A stretch of 64,000 nt of DNA from Vibrio mexicanus (GTDB lineage: Bacteria; Pseudomonadota; Gammaproteobacteria; Enterobacterales; Vibrionaceae). Positions within the stretch are counted from its first letter, which is position 1. Every line of letters starts with the position of its first letter. The stretch spans positions 1 to 64,000 of the forward strand of contig NZ_JYJP01000128.1 of NCBI RefSeq assembly GCF_001012815.1, in the 5' to 3' direction. Below, one piece after another: positions 57,987-64,000 of the stretch. The notes beneath the pieces were generated by a model. The model did no database searches. It had not been told where the DNA came from and saw only the letters and a list, made by a program, of their open reading frames with translations. Both the position numbers and the translations under genes were made by a program.

Positions 57987-58361
57987 GGTAGATGACCTTC
58001 CATACTGCCAGCGAGTTTTATCTCTATTGTCATTACTCACTTGGCTTAATTAATACTTCTGCACCTTATAAAATGTAGGGCGGTACAGCGCGAATTAGTC
58101 CCTAAAAATGTGGGCAAAATGGTCGGCTTATTTGTTAAATTCGACTTTAAGCAAGACCAGAAATAGCATCTCTTCATCTAACAAGTCGATAACATACCCC
58201 TTGCGCAACAAACATTCAATCAAAAATTTCCAATAGGAAACATAGTTTCTAAATTTGTTACGTGGAGCACGGTTTATTTGCGCTTGTCCTCTTTAATCAA
58301 TTAGTGGCTTCGTGCAACAATGATGTTTCATATAGGAAGCAGTACTAATTGAGGGACAGGT
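57987..58361. other. Regulatory gap between glyA and the XRE-cupin gene
   Basis: A 375-base non-coding stretch. It carries TTTCCAATAGGAAA (58227-58240) overlapping GAAACATAGTTTC (58237-58249), and TTTCATATAGGAAG at 58326-58339 near the XRE start. No glycine riboswitch core is visible. The rest is AT-rich and unremarkable. Confidence 0.6.
58227..58249. promoter_or_regulatory. Likely XRE-cupin operator, copy 1
   Basis: A 23-base element: TTTCCAATAGGAAA fused to GAAACATAGTTTC by sharing GAAA. It repeats upstream of gcvT at 59182-59204 with 19 of 23 positions the same. Alternating TTTC and GAAA half-sites suggest dimer binding. Confidence 0.68.
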
Positions 58362-58986
58362 ATGTCTGAAGATATCTATGATGAGTACCCATCGTTGACG
58401 CTAGCCAAAGAGGCCGGCGACCAAAATATAGAGCCCCTAAAGTTAGGCCAAAGAATTAAAGAAATTCGAGCAAAACTCGGAATTACTTTAGAAGAGGCAA
58501 GCCAACGAACTGGGCTGGCTCGTTCAACGTTGAGTAAAATAGAGAACGAACAGATCTCACCAACGTTTCAAGCGATGCAAAAGTTGGCGCTTGGCCTTCA
58601 GATAGATATGCCTCAACTCTTTGAACCACCAAGAAAAAAAAGTTGCAACAGGTCGGCGAGACATCTCGATTGCTGGGCAAGGTAAACCTCACCCAACGCC
58701 AACCTACGAACACGAGTTGCTTGCGACTCAGTTATCGAACAAAAAGATGATGCCTTTTAAGAGTCGTATCCGCGCTCGAAGTTTCGAAGAGTACAGCGAC
58801 TGGGTTAGGCATGATGGCGAAGAGTTTCTACTTATTCTTTCTGGTGAAGTTCGATTCTTTTCTGAATTCTACGAACCGGTGATTTTGTCGGAAGGGGACA
58901 GCGTTTATTATGACGCGAATATGGGGCATATGCTCGTTTCAGTCAGTGAAGAAGACGCTCATATTTTGTGGGTGACCGCTAAATAA
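58362..58986 (+). pseudogene. XRE-cupin regulator of glycine cleavage, one frameshift
   Basis: A one-component regulator with an N-terminal HTH_XRE (LKLGQRIKEIRAKLGITLEE, TGLARSTLSKIENEQISPT) and a C-terminal cupin (HDGEEFLLILSGEVRFF, YYDANMGHMLVSV). A poly-A run near 58638 has eight As; seven would join EPPRKK to VATGRRDIS and give 207 aa. It lies between glyA and gcvT, pointing the same way as gcvT, with matching dyads in both gaps. It probably senses glycine or serine-derived amino acid through the cupin; that is inferred. Confidence 0.85.
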
Positions 58987-59013
58987 CTCAATTCTATTAA
59001 GTTTCCTATAGTG

Positions 59014-59051
59014 AAAGCACACGTTTGCGTAGGCAGATGTGTGCTTTTTTT
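59014..59051 (+). terminator. Intrinsic terminator after XRE-cupin gene
   Basis: AAAGCACAC (59014-59022) pairs with GTGTGCTTT (59039-59047) before seven Ts. Confidence 0.82.
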
Positions 59052-59181
59052 GTGGTCGAAATAGGGCTGTTTATTGTGCTGTCTAGCTTGTTTGCTAGGA
59101 TTGGTTATGTGACAAGGGTGTTAAATGTCACATTTTTGCTTGTTTAAAAGTTGTTAATGGTGAATTTTAGTCCAATCCTTG

Positions 59182-59204
59182 TTTACTATACGAAACATAA
59201 TTTC
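59182..59204. promoter_or_regulatory. Likely XRE-cupin operator, copy 2 upstream of gcvT
   Basis: Nineteen of 23 bases match the element at 58227-58249 (TTTACTATACGAAAC followed by ATAATTTC). It lies 108 bases before the gcvT ATG. Confidence 0.65.
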
Positions 59205-59311
59205 CGGACTGTTTAGTTTGCTTCCACTGTTAAACAGGAAAAAACGGTAAGCAGGCAAAAATCACAATCAATACCATCCTATGTAGTAGGGTTTGGTGAA
59301 TGGAGAACACA

Positions 59312-60444
59312 ATGACACAAGATGCAGCGACTCAGGATTTACTAAAGACGCCACTTTATGATTTACATAAAGAAGTAGGAGCGAAGATGGTTCCATTTGC
59401 GGGCTACGAAATGCCTGTGCAATATCCGCTTGGTGTTAAAAAAGAGCACATTCATACCCGCGACGCCGCAGGTTTGTTTGATGTATCGCACATGGGCCAA
59501 TTGCGTTTACATGGTGAGGGTGCGGCTGCGTTTCTTGAATCACTGGTTCCTGTCGACATCATTGACCTGCCTTCAGGCAATCAGCGTTATGCCTTCTTTA
59601 CTAACGATGAAGGCGGCATTATGGATGACTTGATGGTGGCTAATCTTGGCGACCATCTATTTGTAGTGGTCAATGCGGCTTGTAAAGAGCAAGACATTAA
59701 TCATCTTGAAGCACATTTACCTGAAGGCGTTGAGCTTGAGGTGATCGACGATCGCGCTTTGCTTGCATTACAGGGGCCAAAAGCAGCAGAAGTGCTAGCA
59801 CAAATCCAACCTAAAGTTGCGGATATGGTGTTTATGGATGTGCAAACGCTAGATATCGATGGCGTTAACTGCATTGTAAGTCGCAGCGGCTACACCGGCG
59901 AAGATGGATTTGAAATCTCAGTACCAAACGAAAGTGCTGAAGCGCTTGCGAAAAAGCTTACAGGCTTTGATGAAGTAGAGTGGATTGGTTTAGGTGCTCG
60001 CGACTCTCTACGCCTAGAGTGTGGCCTATGTTTGTATGGTCATGACTAGATACGACAACTACCCCTGTGGAAGCCAGCCTTCTTTGGGGCATTCAGAAAA
60101 TTCGTCGTATTGGTGGCGAGCGTGAGGGTGGGTTCCCAGGTGCCGATATCATTCTTAAACAGATTGAGTTGAAAGACGTATCACGTAAACGTGTTGGATT
60201 AGTTGGGCAAACTAAAGCACCAGTGCGCGAAGGTACAGAGTTGTTTGATACAGACGACAACAAGATTGGCGTTGTAACAAGCGGTACAGCTGGCCCAACA
60301 GCAGGCAAACCAGTTTCAATGGGTTACATTCGAGCAGACCTAAATGTAATCGGTGAAGAGGTCTATGCCCTCGTTCGAGGAAAAAAATTAGCGATGACCA
60401 TAGAAAAAATGCCTTTCGTTCCACAGCGATATCACCGTGGATAA
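59312..60444 (+). pseudogene. gcvT: Aminomethyltransferase, T protein, one frameshift
   Basis: Tetrahydrofolate-dependent T protein that releases ammonia from aminomethyl-GcvH and forms methylene-THF. FAGYEMPVQYP, HMGQLRLHG, the central RSGYTGEDGFE, GARDSLRLECGLCLYGHD, and the end motif YALVRGKK and PQRYHRG are all present. A base is missing near 60050 (gactagat for gac-ata-gat), restored as HDIDTTTTPVEASLL; 377 aa results, normal for GcvT. The ATG at 59312 has GGAG upstream. It is separated by an operator-like dyad from the XRE-cupin gene. Confidence 0.93.
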
Positions 60445-60475
60445 ACTATACTACCAAGTATCAATGTAAATGATT

Positions 60476-60503
60476 AAAGCCTTCTATTTAGAAGGCTTTT
60501 TTT
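60476..60503 (+). terminator. Intrinsic terminator after gcvT
   Basis: AAAGCCTTCT (60476-60485) pairs with AGAAGGCTTT (60490-60499), loop ATTT, then Ts. Confidence 0.85.
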
Positions 60504-60552
60504 ATGTGACTCACGTTGCGATGGTTCGAAGTTCTAGTGAAAGGATATTTCT

Positions 60553-61582
60553 ATGAATAAAAGTTCTCTACTGACGGTTTCAATACTTGCTACTTTTCCA
60601 ATGAGTTTGAGTGTATCTGCGTCGGATGTTGAGGTCAGCCCTTATATTGTTAATGGCTCGAGTGCATCGGTGACAGAATTTCCTTCAATAGCGACTTTGT
60701 TCTATGACCGTATCGATTACGATGGAGTGTATGGTAGCGGAAGTTTTTGTGGTGGAACGCTATTGGATGAGCAGCATATTTTGACAGCGGCGCATTGTTT
60801 TTATAACGATAACGGGAACACAATCGATGAAGATACAGTGCTCTTTACGTCGATTGTCCCTCAGCTCTCTGATGAAGGTGATTTTCCGAACGGTAATATC
60901 CAAAAAGTTATGGCGGAGACGTTTTACTTTCATCCGGACTACAATCATGCGACTTTGTTGAATGATATCGCAATCATTAAATTGGCTTCTCCGTATAATA
61001 TTGACCCCAATACTGATGGTATCCAACGACCTGCAGATGAAAGTTATCGAGGTCCGAACACGTTTAAAGCTCTTGGGCATGGAAGAACAACAGATACCAC
61101 CAACCCGATTGGAGCATTACTAGAAACCACATTGACTTATGAAACAAATGCGACTTGTGATTCAGTATTCAATACTGATATACAAGACAGTCATTTTATG
61201 TTTTAGCGGTGCATTTAACGTGAGCTCTCAATTGAGTAACAGCACTTGTCAAGGTGACTCTGGCGGGCCAGTCTATTGGCAGCGTGGTGCTAACGATTGG
61301 GTACAAGTCGGCATTACTAGCTTCGGTCCAACTAGTTGTGGGACAGGAGCGATTACATCAGTCTTTACAGAAATTTATGATTATCGAACGTGGATCGACA
61401 GTGTAATTGCGGGAAGTGAAACTGCGAGCTACACAGCGACTGATGCTAGACGAGAAGAATACTTAGCATCATTAGTAGATACGGGAAATACTGATTCCAG
61501 CTCTAACTCAGGTGACAGTGGTGGCAGTTTACCATTGTGGGTACTTGCTGGCTTGGGACTATTCTTTAGCCGCAGACGCTAA
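60553..61582 (+). pseudogene. Secreted trypsin-like serine protease with GlyGly-CTERM, one frameshift
   Basis: S1 protease with a signal peptide (LTVSILATFPMSLSVSA) and a mature start at IVNGSSASV. Catalytic residues: H in LTAAHCF, D in NDIAIIKL, S in QGDSGGPVYW. The C-terminus is a glycine-rich segment, a hydrophobic helix (LPLWVLAGLGLFF) and RRR, a GlyGly-CTERM sorting tail handled by rhombosortase; this is like Vibrio VesB/VesC, exported by type II secretion. An extra T near 61203 (atgtttt for atgttt) splits FMF from SGAFNV; repair gives 342 aa. The substrate is unknown. Confidence 0.88.
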
Positions 61583-61605
61583 TCAGTCACTCTGGCCCAA
61601 AAAGG

Positions 61606-61631
61606 AGGACGGTGCTTACCGTCCTTTTTTT
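61606..61631 (+). terminator. Intrinsic terminator after protease
   Basis: AGGACGGT (61606-61613) pairs with ACCGTCCT (61618-61625), loop GCTT, then Ts. Confidence 0.85.
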
Positions 61632-61711
61632 GAGCCTAACTTTTTGTATTAGAGCTTAAATCTAAAGTACTAGATTTTTCTTATTATTGCCTCTAATGCA
61701 TTTAATTGAGT

Positions 61712-61745
61712 ATTCTCTCAAAACTGAGAGAATGATAATTATTCT
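61712..61745. promoter_or_regulatory. Inverted repeat and Fur-like box upstream of VpsT-like gene
   Basis: ATTCTCTCA (61712-61720) and TGAGAGAAT (61725-61733) form a nine-base perfect dyad with a four-base spacer. The stretch 61728-61746 matches the 19-base Fur consensus GATAATGATAATCATTATC at 15 positions by eye. Both lie within 165 bases of the ATG at 61874. Confidence 0.5.
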
Positions 61746-61873
61746 ATGGGAAACATACGGTTATGCAACTTTTGTTCTATCGCGCAAAAAGTAGCCATTG
61801 ACACGAAAAAATAGTTCTATAGATTTGCTGAATGTTTGTTGGCGGATGAATATCGGCGAGAGGGGCAAAGGAA

Positions 61874-62542
61874 ATGAGTGAGACAGACACCAAACAGATC
61901 ACACTGTTATCTGACCATAGCATGCAGGCGAATCTTTTTAAGCAATCGATAGAAGCAAACTTGAACGTGTCATTGAACATTGTTCCATTTTCTCAACTAG
62001 TTAACAGCTTCAACCCGACGCTGTTACTTAATGAAATAATCTTGGTTGATTACGCTTATCTAGACCAAGAGAAGTTTGAGCATTACACACAAGTGCGCAG
62101 CGCCTGCAAACATAACGTGAAAGAGATAGTGATTAACTGTCCAAAAGACTTGGGATCTTCACACCTGTTTAAGTGGCGCGGTCTTGTTGCGGTGTTCTAT
62201 GTAAACGATGATCTAGAGCTGTTACTTAAAGGAATGAAAAAAGTCATGCAAGACGAAATGTGGCTATCTCGTAAACTGGCACAAGATTACATACAGCACT
62301 TCCGTTGTTCTAATAGTGTGACAACCTCTAAGACATACACTAGCCTGACTAAGCGAGAAAAAGAGATCATTCACTTACTCGGACATGGTGCGTCAAATAT
62401 CCAAATCGCAGAAGAGCTGTTTGTTAGCGAGAACACAGTGAAAACGCATCTACACAATATCTTTAAGAAGATAAACGCGAAGAACCGACTTCAGGCTTTA
62501 TTGTGGGCGAATAACAACATTGGCATGGAAGAACGTGTTTAG
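61874..62542 (+). CDS. VpsT/CsgD-like LuxR-family regulator
   Basis: A 222-aa regulator with an N-terminal receiver-like domain lacking the classic phospho-Asp pattern and a C-terminal LuxR helix-turn-helix (TKREKEIIHLLGHGASNIQI, ENTVKTHLHNIFKKI). W130-L-S-R133 fits the W[FLM][ST]R motif through which VpsT binds c-di-GMP, and its position nearly equals that in VpsT (131-134). It is probably a biofilm/matrix regulator. An upstream dyad and Fur-like box suggest iron-linked control. A terminator shared with nadE follows. Confidence 0.85.
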   Translation: MSETDTKQITLLSDHSMQANLFKQSIEANLNVSLNIVPFSQLVNSFNPTLLLNEIILVDYAYLDQEKFEHYTQVRSACKHNVKEIVINCPKDLGSSHLFKWRGLVAVFYVNDDLELLLKGMKKVMQDEMWLSRKLAQDYIQHFRCSNSVTTSKTYTSLTKREKEIIHLLGHGASNIQIAEELFVSENTVKTHLHNIFKKINAKNRLQALLWANNNIGMEERV

Positions 62543-62565
62543 CGTTGACTGAATAAATGCGAATA

Positions 62566-62592
62566 AAAAAGGGAGCGAAGTGCTCCCTTTTT
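62566..62592. terminator. Bidirectional intrinsic terminator
   Basis: AAAAAGGGAGC (62566-62576) pairs with GCTCCCTTTTT (62582-62592), loop GAAGT, between convergent genes. Confidence 0.88.
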
Positions 62593-62615
62593 GATTGTTC
62601 ACGATTCGACTTTTA

Positions 62616-63446
62616 TTAATCGTATATCGTCGGAATTGGCTGACGTTTGTGTTGCGTGGCTTTATAGATACCAATCAACCTTTCAGATACAAACTCAGGG
62701 ACAGGTTTACCTTCCAAGAAATCATCAATTTGGTCATAGCTTAGGTTTAGTGCATCTTCGTCGGCTTTTTGAGGATCAAGCTCTTCAAGATCGGCTGTTG
62801 GCACTTTCTTAACCAGCAGTTCTGGCGCGCCAAGTGTCGCTGCGATTTCACGTACTTGGCGTTTGCTTAGGCCAAATAGCGGAGCCAAATCGCAAGCACC
62901 GTCACCGAACTTAGTGTAAAAACCAGTAATGTTTTCCGCTGAATGATCGGTTCCAAGAACTAAACCACCAACGTAACCAGCAATCTCATACTGAGCGACC
63001 ATGCGGGCACGTGCTTTCACATTGCCTTTCACAAAGTCGACTTTTGCTGGGTCTTCAGGAATGAGGCCAGTACCTTCAAGGGCAAGGTTAGTGGCAGAGT
63101 GAATACCATCAACGCCTTGTTGAATGTTAACCGAAACGGAATGCGTTGGCTTGATGAACCCCAACGCCAGTTGAGCTTCGTCTTCGTCTTTTTGCTCACC
63201 GTATGGAAGACGCACAGCAATGAATTGATAGTCGTTACTGTTGGTCTGGGTATTAAGTCCTTCGACGGCCAATTGAGCGAGTCGGCCACAGGTTGTTGAA
63301 TCAACGCCACCGCTGATCCCAAGCACAACTGATTTACAACCAGACTCTTGCAATTTGCGCTGAATGAACTCCACTCGACGGTCAATTTCAAAATGTGGGT
63401 CGATTGATGGGAGTACGCGCATCTCATCGCGAATGATCTGTTCCAT
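62616..63446 (-). CDS. nadE: NAD+ synthetase, ammonia-dependent
   Basis: Final step of NAD synthesis: deamido-NAD plus ammonia and ATP to NAD. The PP-loop is SGGVDSTTCGRLAQ; QQGVDG and GTDHSAENITGFYTKFGDGACDLAPL are characteristic, and no glutaminase domain is present. Length 276 aa from ATG 63446, matching E. coli NadE. It is divergent from a nadD-like gene starting at 63681, so the two NAD-salvage genes share a promoter region of about 234 bases. Confidence 0.95.
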   Translation of the reverse strand: MEQIIRDEMRVLPSIDPHFEIDRRVEFIQRKLQESGCKSVVLGISGGVDSTTCGRLAQLAVEGLNTQTNSNDYQFIAVRLPYGEQKDEDEAQLALGFIKPTHSVSVNIQQGVDGIHSATNLALEGTGLIPEDPAKVDFVKGNVKARARMVAQYEIAGYVGGLVLGTDHSAENITGFYTKFGDGACDLAPLFGLSKRQVREIAATLGAPELLVKKVPTADLEELDPQKADEDALNLSYDQIDDFLEGKPVPEFVSERLIGIYKATQHKRQPIPTIYD

Positions 63447-63680
63447 GGTTTGTCTTCCTGCAAGCAAATAAAAAATCGATTGATGTCCGTATCATAACCC
63501 CATCGTTTATTGACTTCAAAATCCGCGTAAGGGTTGATGTGCCAAACAATTGACCGAAATTTGACTTAGATTGAGTTTCTCGAGGGAATCGTTGGTTGCA
63601 TACTGTACAAATTATTTGGTTATTATTGCGGGCTGGTAAGGTGTAAGATAGCGCCGAAATAAGACGAAGTAGGGATAAGC

Positions 63681-64000
63681 GTGAAAATAGCCGTGTTTGG
63701 GAGTGCATTCAATCCGCCGAGTTTGGGGCACAAAAGTGTTATCGAATCTTTGGGCCATTTTGACAAAGTACTACTTTTGCCGAGCATATCGCATGCTTGG
63801 GGAAAGCAAATGCTCGAGTATACGAGTCGGTGTGAGTTAGTCGATGCGTTTATCCAAGATTTAGCGTTGCACAATGTAGAACGATCCAAAGTAGAAGAGC
63901 GGTTGGAGGAACCTGGACAAAGTGTCACAACTTTCGCCGTTTTATCTCAGTTGAGTGAAGATTTTCCTCAATCAGAGATTACGTTTGTATTAGGGCCTGA
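63681..64000 (+). CDS. Nicotinate-nucleotide adenylyltransferase-like, 3' cut by window
   Basis: The first 106 codons of a nucleotidyltransferase. GTG start; KIAVFGSAFNPPSLGH has the adenylyltransferase pattern in which SLGH is the T/HxGH ATP-binding motif. LLLPSISHAWGK and SRCELVDAFI follow, the NadD/NMN-adenylyltransferase layout. The ISTRxxR motif and the end are outside the window. It is divergent from nadE. NadD-like rather than the main NadD, since the motif is a variant. Confidence 0.82.
   Translation, partial: MKIAVFGSAFNPPSLGHKSVIESLGHFDKVLLLPSISHAWGKQMLEYTSRCELVDAFIQDLALHNVERSKVEERLEEPGQSVTTFAVLSQLSEDFPQSEITFVLGP

Larger units (their letters stand above)
58987..59311. other. gcvT leader region
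   Basis: A 325-base gap. It begins with a dyad TTTCCTATAGTGAAA (59002-59016), a terminator, a hairpin TGTGACA/TGTCACA (59108-59114 and 59126-59132) before TTTTT, and the second copy of the 23-base operator (59182-59204). No glycine riboswitch signature is seen. Confidence 0.65.

Noticed and set aside
59108..59132. CRP site (TGTGA ... TCACA)
   Set aside because: Half-sites are separated by far more than six bases; it reads better as a small hairpin before TTTTT.
58987..59311. Glycine riboswitch upstream of gcvT
   Set aside because: Expected from other bacteria, but no paired aptamer core or conserved glycine-binding bases could be found on either strand here or in 57987-58361.
1..64000. CRISPR arrays, tRNA, rRNA and insertion sequences
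   Set aside because: No regularly spaced repeats, no cloverleaf or ribosomal segments and no transposase-like proteins were seen.

Overview
The window reads as a Vibrio-type gammaproteobacterial chromosome segment, probably from the secondary chromosome. The main evidence is an IntIA-type integron integrase at the left edge, a Qrr quorum-sensing small RNA with its sigma-54 promoter and LuxO-like sites, a GlyGly-CTERM trypsin-like protease, a VpsT/CsgD-like regulator, and a split glycine-cleavage locus (gcvT facing glyA-gcvH-gcvP across a XRE-cupin regulator). The chromosome-2 placement is inferred from remembered gene order in Vibrio cholerae and was not tested.

Layout. 1-2.1 kb: end of an integron platform (candidate recombination core, near-consensus LexA box, intI) and an AraC regulator. 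2.3-9.8 kb: GH3 glucosidase, MATE pump, DUF4382 lipoprotein, tag, gabD. 10-16.4 kb: RluA-like pseudouridine synthase, methyltransferase, formaldehyde detoxification (fghA, frmA and a divergent LysR), RhtB exporter. 16.5-24.9 kb: Lrp regulator, degenerate S41-like lipoprotein, outer-membrane barrel, RstAB-like two-component system, EamA exporter facing a MocR regulator, GNAT. 25-29.3 kb: Mpo1-like protein, the qrr gene, DUF3612 XRE regulator facing an unrecognised gene, RhlE helicase. 29.5-37 kb: chemoreceptor plus orphan sugar-binding protein, YghU-like GST, EamA/LysR pair, MFS permease. 37-46.3 kb: ArsR regulator and UPF0718 permease with twin operators, a sulfite-oxidase-fold protein coupled to a hybrid kinase, tandem Usp, small zinc-ribbon protein, AraC, LysE-type exporter, homocysteine methyltransferase. 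46.3-53 kb: alkylsulfatase and LysR, DUF350 and transglutaminase-like pair, an mdtL remnant, SnoaL/HxlR pair, a VOC remnant, hexapeptide acetyltransferase. 53.2-60.4 kb: glycine cleavage. 60.5-64 kb: secreted protease, VpsT-like regulator, nadE and the start of a nadD-like gene.

A window-wide property governs how these genes should be read. Fourteen genes, including core metabolic ones such as gcvP, gcvT and fghA, are broken by one to three single-base indels, mostly at homopolymers, and restoring the base recovers a full-length family protein. Two more genes carry one in-frame stop. Sequencing or assembly error is the simplest explanation, so the 'pseudogene' label for these entries means 'broken as given', not 'shown to be dead'. 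By contrast, the mdtL and VOC remnants are real truncations.

Functional themes: quorum sensing (Qrr), biofilm-type c-di-GMP control (VpsT-like), one-carbon metabolism and formaldehyde handling (gcv, glyA, frmA, fghA), several exporter/regulator divergent pairs, and sensory modules that pair a periplasmic binding protein with a receptor or kinase.
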